Below are positions 7,020 through 15,871 of a stretch of DNA of 31,010 nucleotides, piece after piece; the stretch's first letter is position 1, and every line of letters begins with the position of its first letter. Where the stretch lies: positions 1 through 31,010 of the forward strand of contig JAKQGS010000444.1 of the NCBI GenBank assembly GCA_029556045.1, in the 5' to 3' direction. Made by a program: the position numbers and the translations under genes. The notes beneath the pieces are model-generated. The model was not told the DNA's origin. It ran no database searches and was given only the letters and a program-made list of their open reading frames with translations. This DNA comes from Pseudomonadota bacterium. GTDB taxonomy: Bacteria > Bdellovibrionota > Oligoflexia > Oligoflexales > Oligoflexaceae.

Positions 7020-8663
7020 ATGCAAAATTACTCTCCTCAACGAAAAATCAAACGAAACATGGCTCTTCGAAATCTTTTTCTTTTATCTCTCTTTCCGCAA
7101 ATTCTGCTTTTCTGGCCAGAGAATTTAGCTTTAGCACAAACCCCAAGCAAGCCCATCAAGGCCTCCATTGGCGGGTCCATCAGCAATGAAGCACTGCCAA
7201 AACCGGAATCTACCGAACCGGAAAAAATTGAATACCCATCGCCAGGTACCATTGCCATCACCACAACCCAATACTGTGGTGATGGTGACGTCGTTAATTT
7301 TTCGCAAACCTACCCAACCTTTGACTTCGCCAGCAGCGGCAACTTGAATTTTGTGCTGGGCGTATGGTTCGCCCCCAGCGGCACCTCCAAACCGGTCCCC
7401 AACGGCACAAATTGGCTGCCCTTGGCCAAAACATCAGGCCCGGTTGATCTCGCCAATATCACCAACATGTCGGTTATCAACAAAGCCAGCGAATCCCGCT
7501 CCACGATGAGTATCGTCACGGATGCCTTAAATGCATTCCATAAAAAAAGTGGCTTCCGTATGCCAGCACAGGCTAGCGGTGCCAAATACGAGATGCGCAT
7601 GGCTGTCCATATGTGCAAGACCATTGACGCTGCAACATCCCGCACTTCAGACCTCCCGGCCCCCTGGGAGATGATCGCAGCGGTTCAGGATCTGCCCTCG
7701 CAAATCGAAGCCGCGGTTGACGACAAGAAGAAAAATGACAATGGGCAGGCTGAAGACTCCTGGGATTTTCACACCAAATCCTATGATTTGAAACTTGCAG
7801 GAAATGGCATCTCTGTGACCCCCGGTAAAAACAAGGATCATGATGTCAGCAATGATCCTCTATTCGATCTTGGAACCAAGATTTTAGCTCTGAATGACCC
7901 TGATCCAGCGCCAGCCACTGTGGACGAATATAAAACCTATATTCAGGACAAAGCGCCCGCGGATGTTTTTAAGGTCTATAATGAGTTTAATACTGCGGGA
8001 GCCTGTTTGAAGGGTCAGGTCACAGGCGTCACTAAAGAGGGCACCTACTGGTGGGAACAGTTCAGCATGAACATCACATGTCTTGCGCTGGATCATTTTC
8101 AAGATGCCAGTTTCAAAGATCTGATGACGGCGCTGTTTTCCCCCGATGTTATCCCGGACCAAACCGCTTTCAAGGAGGCCAAAGCCCGTCTAGCGGCACT
8201 TTTTTTCAAAGCAGGTATGACGCAGGATGTTCTAGCCCGTCTGCAAAACGACTATGCCAGTGCCCGAGCCACCGATCGCTGCTTTGACCTTAATTCAAGT
8301 GGAAATCCTGAACGCCCCTATATCTATAACATCATGGGGAGCTTACCGATCAGTCTAAAGGCGTCTAACCCAACAAACGTCAGTACCAGCCGACACCCTG
8401 AAGGACTTTTTGCACTCATGGACTATTCGACGTACTTTTCCGATAATTCTCACACGATTTATCAAATGCCAGGAGAGGGATATGAGGGCTTTGGTGCATC
8501 GGAAATTCAAATGGGTGCCAATAATCCAGTTCCCCCTGTGCTATCAAAGTCCTTTCAACTCAATTTTCACACGCGAGGTACTGGATGTACCAAGAACTGG
8601 TATTGCCAAAACGATAGAAAAACAGACTTTTACCAAGAGACACGAGGCGCATGGTGGCCATGA
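7020..8663 (+). CDS. Unrecognised secreted protein within the minor pilin operon
   Basis: I do not recognise a family in this 547-aa protein. It has a basic N-terminus, a hydrophobic stretch (LFLLSLFPQILLFWPENLALA) and a plausible signal-peptidase site after ALAQ, so it is probably exported. It lacks a prepilin cleavage motif. The mature part is rich in Asn, Thr, Ser and aromatic residues, has seven well-spaced Cys, and ends in a short Cys/Trp-rich tail (GTGCTKNWYCQND... GAWWP). ATG at 7020 has GAGGTG at 7010-7015, overlapping the stop of the preceding pilin gene, so the two are translationally coupled. The next gene starts with a 4-nt ATGA overlap (or 13 nt if the earlier start is used). This tight placement points to a pilus-linked surface or tip function, in the position where other systems carry PilY1-like adhesins, but there is no visible PilY1 homology. 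Confidence 0.7.
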   Translation: MQNYSPQRKIKRNMALRNLFLLSLFPQILLFWPENLALAQTPSKPIKASIGGSISNEALPKPESTEPEKIEYPSPGTIAITTTQYCGDGDVVNFSQTYPTFDFASSGNLNFVLGVWFAPSGTSKPVPNGTNWLPLAKTSGPVDLANITNMSVINKASESRSTMSIVTDALNAFHKKSGFRMPAQASGAKYEMRMAVHMCKTIDAATSRTSDLPAPWEMIAAVQDLPSQIEAAVDDKKKNDNGQAEDSWDFHTKSYDLKLAGNGISVTPGKNKDHDVSNDPLFDLGTKILALNDPDPAPATVDEYKTYIQDKAPADVFKVYNEFNTAGACLKGQVTGVTKEGTYWWEQFSMNITCLALDHFQDASFKDLMTALFSPDVIPDQTAFKEAKARLAALFFKAGMTQDVLARLQNDYASARATDRCFDLNSSGNPERPYIYNIMGSLPISLKASNPTNVSTSRHPEGLFALMDYSTYFSDNSHTIYQMPGEGYEGFGASEIQMGANNPVPPVLSKSFQLNFHTRGTGCTKNWYCQNDRKTDFYQETRGAWWP

Positions 8664-10198
8664 AGAGTCAAATCCATCGCCAACATCCTGAGGCCGGCAT
8701 TTCTGCCATCCTTTTGATCATTGTCTTCATGGTCGGTACCAGTTTTATGCTCTGGCAGACCACAGACGGACTCTTTTCTAGTGCCAAAATCAATAAAGGA
8801 AGCTCTGAAGGGGAACGTTTCAGCGCCAATATCATCGCCCGTTCAAAGAAGCTACTGCAAAAAGGCGCGGGATGTACCACGACCATCGCCAATAAATTTG
8901 CCGCCTTTCGTAAATTTACCACCAAGGCTCCAACCACTCGCATCAACCTCCAAAACAGCACCGAAGCGGTTCCTTGCGTTATTTTAGCCAGCGAGCAGTC
9001 ATTTCTTGATCCGAGTAAACCCAGCTATCTCGAAATATCCGAACAGATGAACGATGCCAATCTGCTGACCAAGCAGGTACGTATAGACCTTAGCCTCCAC
9101 CTCAAGAGGATCAAGGGTGTACCGGTCCGTTCCGTCAAGCGTGATCGCACTGTTCGCGTTCGCGTCGCCACAGCAGACTACTTTAACATTATCCTGCGGG
9201 GAAATAACTTCCCTTTAATCAGCACCGCTGGCCCCTTCCTGGATTTCACCGGTGCTGTTTTATACTCCACCAACGCCCCGCTGGCTCTCAATGATGTTTT
9301 AACCGATCTCTCCACCAAGATTATCCGATTTTCTCAACCTTTTTTTGTTCGACATGCCGCGCTTCAGGCTGTTTCCGACCAATATAACTGGGATCACCTG
9401 AAGATGATTTTCAGCAGAGGGATCGAAACAGGTGCTCTTGATCATCCTTTTGTCAATAGCTACCTGCCAAGCAGTACCTTCGCTTGGAACCACGGTTTTG
9501 ACTATAGTTATCTCGCTGCTGGAACCGGCTTTGCCCTCCCTGAGGTACAGGGAGGCTTCGCCACCACAGCGTGCGGCACTGCAGCCAAATATCAACCGGC
9601 ATTCGGATCGATCAATCGGGTCCCGGAACCCAGTGGTGGTCTCCCCTCCGCTGATTTCAGTTGCCAGGAAACCCTGTCTCCCGTTCCGACTTTTGTATAC
9701 ATGAAGGTTGGACAAGATTTGACGATTGATCTCAAATCTTCTGACAATGTGTTTTGCGGACTCGTCACCGCACGCACATTGACCATAAACGCCCCTTCTG
9801 CCGGCCACTATGCCCTCTTTGGCAACTTCTTTGTGGAGAAAATTGTGGTCGCGGGTCACGCGGACGCTGTTGTGCATTTCCATAATCCACAGGATAATCT
9901 ACCCTTGGACGTCTCGTTCTCCGATAACCAGTCCCAGCAAAATATGGTGGATCAGTTCAAACGAATCGCTTCCAGTACAGCCTATAACTTCTTTTCTCCC
10001 ATGAGTCAGGCCGGACATTTTTTACCGCGCAGTCCCAACAACTACATGGTTGCAGGGATGGTGACACCGACGGAAACGTGCTCGTCCTCGGAATATAAGT
10101 ACCGCAGCGAGTATCTTCCTATCACCGGAACCCCCGCCTTTTCCACCTACCGGAACAACACGGCTGGAGCGGCTTATATAGTGGAGGACGATCTATGA
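8660..10198 (+). CDS. PilX/GspK-like minor pilin candidate
   Basis: The 512-aa protein begins with a basic leader ending in PEAG, followed by ISAILLIIVFMVGTSFMLW. This resembles a class III signal with cleavage at Gly13|Ile14 but without Glu at +5, as is usual for PilX/GspK-like components. The helix is followed by a large domain with Ser/Thr/aromatic-rich segments and six scattered Cys. A late stretch (NVFCGLVTARTLTINAPSAGHYALFGNFFVEKIVVAGHADAV in outline) has a beta-rich look. The start at 8660 makes the ATGA overlap with the upstream stop; an in-frame ATG at 8651 with GAGG close by is the alternative. It overlaps the next pilin gene by 4 nt. The assignment rests on the N-terminus, operon position and size. 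Confidence 0.65.
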   Translation: MKSQIHRQHPEAGISAILLIIVFMVGTSFMLWQTTDGLFSSAKINKGSSEGERFSANIIARSKKLLQKGAGCTTTIANKFAAFRKFTTKAPTTRINLQNSTEAVPCVILASEQSFLDPSKPSYLEISEQMNDANLLTKQVRIDLSLHLKRIKGVPVRSVKRDRTVRVRVATADYFNIILRGNNFPLISTAGPFLDFTGAVLYSTNAPLALNDVLTDLSTKIIRFSQPFFVRHAALQAVSDQYNWDHLKMIFSRGIETGALDHPFVNSYLPSSTFAWNHGFDYSYLAAGTGFALPEVQGGFATTACGTAAKYQPAFGSINRVPEPSGGLPSADFSCQETLSPVPTFVYMKVGQDLTIDLKSSDNVFCGLVTARTLTINAPSAGHYALFGNFFVEKIVVAGHADAVVHFHNPQDNLPLDVSFSDNQSQQNMVDQFKRIASSTAYNFFSPMSQAGHFLPRSPNNYMVAGMVTPTETCSSSEYKYRSEYLPITGTPAFSTYRNNTAGAAYIVEDDL

Positions 10199-10683
10199 AA
10201 ACATCGTCTTCGACGGCTGGATTTTCTCTGCTTGAAGTTATGATCGCTATGGTATTGCTAGTTGCTGCGGTGTATGCAACCAATTCTGTATTGACTCGAG
10301 TCGATAAGCAGCAGCATTTCATTACCGACAAACTCAAAGCCCGGCACCTATTGGATCGGCGCATATCCGACATCATCACAAACGCGGGCTTCTATCCGCC
10401 CATGTCCAAAGGGGGGTTGCCGGCGTCCTACATCGCTTGCTTCAACCCTCAAGGCTTTCCCATGCACAATAAATTAGGGGTTTCCGATACCTTTACGGAG
10501 CACCTACTCGATCCATCCGAACCATCCGATGGATGTCCCGGCGCCAACTTTGAAGTTCATGTGACGCCATCGCTCACCACCAATCCAACAGCGGAACTCT
10601 ATATTTTTGTCAAATCAGAGAAACCTACCGAGCCAGTGCGGCAAAAGATCCGCATGACTGTTGAGATGGAACCCCAGCTTTAG
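10195..10683 (+). CDS. Type IV prepilin-like protein, PilV/GspI-like
   Basis: The 162-aa product has the prepilin motif TAG|FSLLEVMIAMVLLVAAVYAT: cleavage after Gly9, Phe at +1 and Glu at +5. The C-terminal domain is small, with two Cys (IACFNP and DGCPG) that could form a loop. It ends the minor pilin operon, and its ATG overlaps the stop of the PilX-like gene (ATGA at 10195). Minor pilins of this class form the priming complex with PilW and PilX types. The next gene is convergent, only 23 nt away, with no obvious terminator hairpin between. Confidence 0.8.
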   Translation: MKTSSSTAGFSLLEVMIAMVLLVAAVYATNSVLTRVDKQQHFITDKLKARHLLDRRISDIITNAGFYPPMSKGGLPASYIACFNPQGFPMHNKLGVSDTFTEHLLDPSEPSDGCPGANFEVHVTPSLTTNPTAELYIFVKSEKPTEPVRQKIRMTVEMEPQL

Positions 10684-10706
10684 TTTTCAGCGAATCTCCC
10701 GGGACT

Positions 10707-11474
10707 CTATAAAATTTCCGAGAAAAAGTCCTTCATAGCTACCCATGAACGACTATCCGCTTTTTCGTTATAAGCAGCCCCCTTACTATTGTCGGTACCT
10801 GCGGTTTTGTCAGTAAAACTGTGTACCGCACCCCCGTATTTAACCATTTGCCAGTCCACATTATTCTGGCGCATTTCCTCTTCAAATGCGGCCAAATCTT
10901 GCGCAGAAACAAATGGATCGTCCGCCCCGTGCAGGGCCAAAACTTTTCCTTTGATATTTTTTCCGAGGGACGGCTCCGGACTATCAAGTCCACCGTGAAA
11001 ACTCACCACCCCTTTCAGTGGTGCGCCGGTGCGTGCCAGTTCCAAGACACCGGTGCCCCCGAAACAAAAACCGATAGCAGCCAGTTTCTGCCGATCCACC
11101 TGCGGCATCCGCGCCATTTCATCCAGCCCATACTTAAGATGCTTGCGAAAGAGTTTGCGGTCCTTCTTGTATTTGCCCGCCTCCTGCCCCGCCCTATCCA
11201 CTCCCGGACGCACTCCCTTGGTGTATATATCTGCCGCAAAAGCCACATAACCTAGTTTGGCCAGGTCGCGGGCTTTGTTTTTGGTTTTATCGGTCACACC
11301 TAACCAATCATGCACCACAAGAACTCCGGGAGCTTTACCTTTGATATTTTGCGGATAGGCCACAAACCCTTCGAAAGTCTTGCCTCCCGCTTTATAGACC
11401 GTTATTTTTTCAACGACTTGAGCCCGCAGGGGCAACGCTATCAACAGGAAGAGGGACGCAAAAAGTACTTTCAT
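10707..11474 (-). CDS. Exported dienelactone hydrolase family protein
   Basis: The product is 255 aa. Residues 1-19 are a signal peptide (MKVLFASLFLLIALPLRAQ). The mature part is an alpha/beta hydrolase of the DLH family: GVLVVHDWLGV before the first helix, IGFCFGG with nucleophile Cys137, HGADDPFV with Asp185/186, and AVHSF with His218, so the Cys-Asp-His triad is complete. Classical DLH enzymes open dienelactones in aromatic degradation, but exported relatives act on unknown esters; no catechol genes are nearby. ATG at 11474 is chosen over an upstream in-frame start because GGGAG lies 5 nt before it and the signal peptide then begins correctly. It lies downstream of the sigma-54 activator on the same strand. 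Confidence 0.88.
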   Translation of the reverse strand: MKVLFASLFLLIALPLRAQVVEKITVYKAGGKTFEGFVAYPQNIKGKAPGVLVVHDWLGVTDKTKNKARDLAKLGYVAFAADIYTKGVRPGVDRAGQEAGKYKKDRKLFRKHLKYGLDEMARMPQVDRQKLAAIGFCFGGTGVLELARTGAPLKGVVSFHGGLDSPEPSLGKNIKGKVLALHGADDPFVSAQDLAAFEEEMRQNNVDWQMVKYGGAVHSFTDKTAGTDNSKGAAYNEKADSRSWVAMKDFFSEIL

Positions 11475-11508
11475 GGGAACTCCCGTCAGGTGTTCGTTTA
11501 CGTTCACG

Positions 11509-11543
11509 AAAAGAAAAGTGACCTCAGGAATGATCCTTTGAGG
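11509..11543 (-). terminator. Possible terminator between the sigma-54 activator and the hydrolase
   Basis: Read on the minus strand, CCTCA-AA-GGA / TCC-TGAGG forms an eight-pair stem with a 2-nt bulge (11522-11543), followed by a tail with runs of TTTT interrupted by C. It would separate the two minus-strand genes, which are 191 nt apart. Confidence 0.35.
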
Positions 11544-11665
11544 GACCTATCCCGAGGTAACAAAAAAATTTACTTATTTCAAAGATTTTTAATGAACTAT
11601 GACGGGAGGTCGGATGCATAAGCATGCAGACAGCAGAGCCCCGGAGAAAGGCAGGAGAAAATTCG

Positions 11666-12907
11666 TTAAAGCTCCTTGGATGGCATATTCAGAGGAGCAA
11701 TACGACGCTTTTTAATGCGCTCCACCAGGGTGGTCCGGTTGAGCCCTAACAGTTTAGCTGCTTTGTTTTTGTTGTTACCGGTCCGCTCAAGGGCCTGCAT
11801 GATCAGACTGTTTTCCAGATTTTCGATAAAGCTGGTGAGGTCGAGACCATCGTGCGGCAGAGAACCAAATTGTGCCGGAGTCCGTGTGGCCGATTCTCCC
11901 GGCAGCGTGGAACGCATGCGCTTGCCGGACGCTGGCATGGAATCATTTAAATCACTGGAGTCAAGACCAGGTTCGACAACGGGCAAACTTTTGATGGGAG
12001 GCGGAGCTGCGACTTCAATTTGCGACAACCGGCCTATCACGTCTTTGGGTAAATATTCGCGACGGATGACGCCGCCCCCTGACAGGACAACCAGGCGTTC
12101 CACCAAATTTTGCAATTCACGCACATTGCCGGGCCAATCGTAATGGGTCAACAAATCCAAAGTATCGTTAGCAAAATAGCACGGATTACCAATCGAATGT
12201 TTCACGTTGGATAGTTCGAGAAAGTGCTGGAGCATTTCCTTGACGTCTGCCCCCCTCTCGCGCAGCGCCGGGACATAGATAGGGACTACGTTTAGGCGGT
12301 AGAAAAGGTCGTGACGAAAACGACCTTTGGCCACTGCATCATCCAATTCCACATGAGTGGCTGCAATCACGCGAATATCAGCGTGACGAATCTGCGAAGA
12401 CCCCAGGGGAGTGAATTGCTTTTCCTGCAATACGCGTAATAATTTAGCCTGCAGGATCAGAGGCATGTCTCCAATCTCGTCGAGGAAGATAGTGCCACCA
12501 TTGGCGGACTCAAAGTACCCGGCCCGTCGGGTATTCGCGCCGGTATAAGCCCCCCGTTCCGCCCCAAAGAGTTCGGATTCAAGCAAATTTTCAGGTATGG
12601 CACTGGTATTGATGGCCACAAAACTCTTTCCAGCCCGGCGGGAGAGTCGGTGAATGGCCTGCGCCACCAATTCCTTACCTGTACCGCTTTCGCCGTAAAT
12701 CAGGGCGGAACAATCGGACTTGGCGACCTTGGCAATCGTTTGCAGCAGGTGCTCCATCGCTGGGCTGCGGCCAATGATCTCGGGAAAGGAGTCACGCCAG
12801 TTATCGGGGCTTAGGCCCCAGTTGTCGCCACTGCGATCGAAAACGATGGCATTAATGCCGCGATTTTCGCCGAAATCTGGAATCTTGTTACCGCTGTTTG
12901 TCGTCAT
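11666..12907 (-). CDS. Sigma-54-dependent transcriptional activator without a receiver domain
   Basis: The 413-aa protein consists of a short unassigned N-terminus (about 1-42), an AAA+ sigma-54 interaction domain (about 43-275) and a C-terminal Fis-type helix-turn-helix. Walker A is GESGTGKE at 72-79. The sigma-54 contact loop is GAYTGA at 119-124, the Tyr variant of GAFTGA. Walker B is in GGTIFLDEIGD at 137-147. WPGNVRELQN and the end NKNKAAKLLGLNRTTLVERIKKR are standard. There is no phospho-receiver, GAF or PAS domain, so activity must be controlled by expression, a partner or a ligand acting elsewhere. ATG at 12907 lies 12 nt after GGAGGA. A GTG four codons earlier sits too close to that site. 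It is divergent from the polysaccharide genes at 13263. Confidence 0.9.
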   Translation of the reverse strand: MTTNSGNKIPDFGENRGINAIVFDRSGDNWGLSPDNWRDSFPEIIGRSPAMEHLLQTIAKVAKSDCSALIYGESGTGKELVAQAIHRLSRRAGKSFVAINTSAIPENLLESELFGAERGAYTGANTRRAGYFESANGGTIFLDEIGDMPLILQAKLLRVLQEKQFTPLGSSQIRHADIRVIAATHVELDDAVAKGRFRHDLFYRLNVVPIYVPALRERGADVKEMLQHFLELSNVKHSIGNPCYFANDTLDLLTHYDWPGNVRELQNLVERLVVLSGGGVIRREYLPKDVIGRLSQIEVAAPPPIKSLPVVEPGLDSSDLNDSMPASGKRMRSTLPGESATRTPAQFGSLPHDGLDLTSFIENLENSLIMQALERTGNNKNKAAKLLGLNRTTLVERIKKRRIAPLNMPSKEL

Positions 12908-13262
12908 AAAAACGCACACTCCTCCCTCGGAAAAGTATCAATACCGTCAACGGAGCCATGAGTTCCTTTGCAGGATTTCTTTTCAGATCAGCACGTACAA
13001 GATGTGATTTGGGTAACTGCCCAAAGGCCGCTCTGGTCAAGCGATTCACTTTAGATTGTCATAGGGGTCTATGTATGAATCTTAACAAACCCTCACCGAG
13101 GCGTGCAAGAGTCGCCCATGAAAAATTTGCCTGACAAAACCGGGGTTTCAAGGGTAACCAAGGGGCCTGACTGACCTATTTCTGCGGTTTTGGGATAGCC
13201 TTTTTTGGATTCCAGTCGCATAATAAAAAGCAAAAAAAGGGCAATGACTAAGGGGACATCGC
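12908..13262. promoter_or_regulatory. Divergent intergenic region, activator gene / polysaccharide genes
   Basis: The 355-nt gap between two divergent genes must hold both promoters. It has no supported gene. A 16-bp inverted repeat TTGGG-N6-CCCAA at 13009-13024 is the clearest symmetric site and could be an operator. I found no convincing sigma-54 -24/-12 element and no confident -35/-10 pair. Confidence 0.4.
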
Positions 13263-14378
13263 ATGCGAATTGCCTATGCGCACGATTGGTTGACATCCTG
13301 GCGGGGCGGGGAAAAGGTGCTGGCTGCATTGCTAGAAATCTACCCAGATGCTCCTATTTACACCCTTTTCTACGACCCCGAGGCCATGCCAGAGTCGATT
13401 CGCCGCCGTGACGTGCGTTTCCCCCGTGCCCTCAATCCCTGGCGCAAGTTCCGCAAAGCCCTGCTGCCCATACTTCCAGCGGCGGCGGAATCTCTGCCGC
13501 TGGAGTCCTATGACCTCATCATCAGCACGTCCTCCTGCGTGATGAAGGGCGTGATGACCGGGCCTCAGACTCAGCACATCTGCTATATCCACTCTCCCAT
13601 GCGCTATATCTGGGACCAACGATCCCATTACTTGGATCAGCTGCCTTCCATTCCGGGGCTCCGCTCCACCATGGCCTATGCCAGCAGCCGACTGCGGGAA
13701 TGGGATGTCACCTCCTCCAACCGGGTCGACCGTTTTGTGGCCAATTCCTCTTTTGTAGCGGCTCGCGTTCGCAAGTACTACCGACGACCAGCGTCGGTAT
13801 TGGCGCCCCCTGTTGAGCTGGAGCGTTTTCTAACCCCCTCCCCGACAGTTAAAGAAGACTACTTCCTGGCAGCTGGGGCCTTTGTGCCCTACAAACGCTT
13901 TGACCTGGCGATTCTGGCTGCCGAAAAAACCGGCACACGCCTGATCGTGGCAGGATCGGGGCCGGACGCACCCAGACTCAGAAAACTGACTCGCCGTCAT
14001 GCCTCTCTGGTGGAGGCGCCGGACGACCAATCCTGGATCCGCTTGATGCGGGGTGCCAAAGGCCTGATTTTCCCCGGTATTGAGGATTTTGGCATCGTCG
14101 CCATTGAAGCCATGGCCTCGGGGACCCCACTCCTGGCGCTGGAGGCAGGGGGAGCTTTGGATTTTGTAAAACCCGGAGAAACCGGAGCTTTTTTTGCAGA
14201 AGAATCGGTGGATTGCCTGGCGGAGGCTCTTGCAAATTTTCGGCCCCATGATTACGATCACCGCCACTTGACGACTTTTGCATCAACCTTTGGTCCGGAT
14301 GCCTTTGTTGCCCGGTTCAAGCAAGAAATCCAACAGATGGCCCAAGATGAAAGGACCGCTCGTTGCAGCGCAAAATAG
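13263..14378 (+). CDS. GT4-family glycosyltransferase
   Basis: The 371-aa product is a GT-B fold retaining glycosyltransferase. The N-terminal domain begins MRIAYAHDWLTSWRGGEKVL, the usual acceptor-side motif of this group, and includes CYIHSPMRYIWD. The C-terminal domain has the sugar-nucleotide site with the E-x7-E motif in GIEDFGIVAIEAMASGTP near residue 272-290, followed by GGALDFV. It probably adds a hexose to a lipid-linked surface polysaccharide precursor at the cytoplasmic face of the membrane. The sugar cannot be read from sequence. It overlaps the next gene by 16 nt. ATG at 13263 follows AAGGGGA with short spacing. Confidence 0.92.
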   Translation: MRIAYAHDWLTSWRGGEKVLAALLEIYPDAPIYTLFYDPEAMPESIRRRDVRFPRALNPWRKFRKALLPILPAAAESLPLESYDLIISTSSCVMKGVMTGPQTQHICYIHSPMRYIWDQRSHYLDQLPSIPGLRSTMAYASSRLREWDVTSSNRVDRFVANSSFVAARVRKYYRRPASVLAPPVELERFLTPSPTVKEDYFLAAGAFVPYKRFDLAILAAEKTGTRLIVAGSGPDAPRLRKLTRRHASLVEAPDDQSWIRLMRGAKGLIFPGIEDFGIVAIEAMASGTPLLALEAGGALDFVKPGETGAFFAEESVDCLAEALANFRPHDYDHRHLTTFASTFGPDAFVARFKQEIQQMAQDERTARCSAK

Positions 14379-15772
14379 ACAAGCCCCTTCTGCTGATCCG
14401 GATCCTGACCGACCTAACGATGATTTGTCTGGCCTGGCTAGCCGCATACTACCTGCGGTTCTATAGCGGCCTGGCGACACCTCTGGGTATTCCGGAGACG
14501 ACACTCTATTTCAAATTGCTGCCGTTCATCATGGGTATCTGGCTGGGGGTCTTTTACTTCACAGGTTTCTACCGGCGGACCGGAATTCATCGCTCGGCGT
14601 TTACGGAAGGCCTGGATATCCTGCAGGTCTGTGCGCTGGCAACTCTGACCTTCATCGTCTTTACTTATTTTTACGAGGAATACCGCTACTCAAGGATCAC
14701 GCTGGTTATCTTTGCGATATTGCACCCTCTTTTACTCATCACAGGCCGCAGTTTGATCCGCAAAGGTCTGCGGTATTACCGTCGGGCTAATCCTCAACGA
14801 GAGATCCTCATCATCGGTGGAGGAGGCAATATCCCACACACCCTGCAGTTGATCAAAAAATCCGGTTTGGAAAACCCCCACGTTGCAGGCGTTATTCTGG
14901 TGGGGGGCACCCCTGAGGACCAATCCCTTTGCTCCCGTAGCGGAATCAGGGAATTGCCACAGCCCACAGACTGGGTCGGTTTTTTCTCGCAATATCCCGT
15001 GCACAGTGTCTATTTTGCCCTGCCACACAGCCATTACCCTTATTTGGATCAATATCTCGATACCATTGCGAATCAGGTCCCTGATATTAAACTGGTCCCG
15101 GATATCCTTCGTTTTACCCGCTTCTCCGCTGGAATTGAAATGATCGACAACACCCCGGTTATCAGCATCCATGACAGCCCCCTGGCCGGTTCAGGTGCCA
15201 TGCTGAAACGTTTCGTGGATCTGATGGGCGCCGCGGCTGGATTGGTTGTGCTCAGTCCTATATTGTTAGTCCTGGCACTATTGGTGCGTCTATCCTCTCC
15301 TGGCCCCATTCTCTTTCGTCAGCCCCGGATGGGTTTGGACGGTCGGACGTTTGATTGCCTTAAGTTTCGCTCCATGCCCGTCGATGCAGAGCGGAAAACC
15401 GGGGCCATCTGGGCAACCAAGACTGACAATCGGGCTACGTGTATTGGTCGCATCATGCGACGCACCAGTCTGGATGAACTGCCGCAGCTTTGGAATGTAT
15501 TGGTCGGAGAAATGAGTTTGGTGGGGCCACGCCCTGAACGCCCGATTTTTGTGGATCAGTTCCGAAAAAAGGTTCCCGGTTATATGTTAAGGCACAAGGT
15601 AAAAACCGGCATGACCGGTTGGGCCCAGGTCAATGGCTGGCGTGGCGATACCAGCATCGAAAAACGTATAGAATGCGATTTGTACTATATTCAGAACTGG
15701 TCTATCTGGCTGGATTTCAAGATCATGGTGATGACGATTGATGAGATATTCCGCGGGCGCAATGCCTACTGA
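14363..15772 (+). CDS. Polyprenyl-phosphate sugar-phosphate transferase (exopolysaccharide initiating enzyme, WbaP/ExoY type)
   Basis: The 469-aa protein matches the family of undecaprenyl-phosphate glucose phosphotransferases. It has four or five hydrophobic segments up to about residue 130, a nucleotide-binding-like middle part (ILIIGGGGNIPHT), another membrane helix at about 285-305, and the catalytic domain. That domain shows GPILFRQPRMG, DCLKFRSM, RRTSLDELPQLWNVL, GEMSLVGPRPERP and KVKTGMTGWAQVNGWRGDT. It transfers a sugar phosphate from a UDP-sugar to undecaprenyl phosphate, the first step of a repeat unit. The start is TTG at 14363 with AAAGGA seven bases upstream; no ATG closer than residue 20 is available. 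It is translationally coupled to the GT4 gene. No flippase or polymerase gene is nearby. Confidence 0.93.
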   Translation: MQRKIDKPLLLIRILTDLTMICLAWLAAYYLRFYSGLATPLGIPETTLYFKLLPFIMGIWLGVFYFTGFYRRTGIHRSAFTEGLDILQVCALATLTFIVFTYFYEEYRYSRITLVIFAILHPLLLITGRSLIRKGLRYYRRANPQREILIIGGGGNIPHTLQLIKKSGLENPHVAGVILVGGTPEDQSLCSRSGIRELPQPTDWVGFFSQYPVHSVYFALPHSHYPYLDQYLDTIANQVPDIKLVPDILRFTRFSAGIEMIDNTPVISIHDSPLAGSGAMLKRFVDLMGAAAGLVVLSPILLVLALLVRLSSPGPILFRQPRMGLDGRTFDCLKFRSMPVDAERKTGAIWATKTDNRATCIGRIMRRTSLDELPQLWNVLVGEMSLVGPRPERPIFVDQFRKKVPGYMLRHKVKTGMTGWAQVNGWRGDTSIEKRIECDLYYIQNWSIWLDFKIMVMTIDEIFRGRNAY

Positions 15773-15786
15773 TGGGAAGGCGAGGA

Positions 15787-15832
15787 GGGAAAAAAGCACA
15801 GTTGACTGTTGCGTCAATAAGCATTTTTTCCC
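15787..15832. terminator. Bidirectional terminator between convergent genes
   Basis: GGGAAAAAAGC at 15787-15797 and GCATTTTTTCCC at 15821-15832 are near-perfect inverted arms. Inside lies a smaller hairpin (GCA-CAGT / ACTG-TGC with one bulge). An A-run on one side and a T-run on the other suit termination from both strands, between the sugar-phosphate transferase and the response regulator. Confidence 0.6.
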
Positions 15833-15871
15833 GACGAGCAACGCAGCCATCGTGCGATTGCAACGATCCTA

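Noticed and set aside
9299..9883. 194-codon minus-strand frame opposite the PilX-like gene
   Set aside because: No Shine-Dalgarno or family features, and the plus-strand gene is coupled on both sides.
13093..13329. 78-codon minus-strand frame with a hydrophobic segment
   Set aside because: It starts inside the GT4 gene, has no good Shine-Dalgarno, and mostly covers the promoter gap; kept as unlikely.
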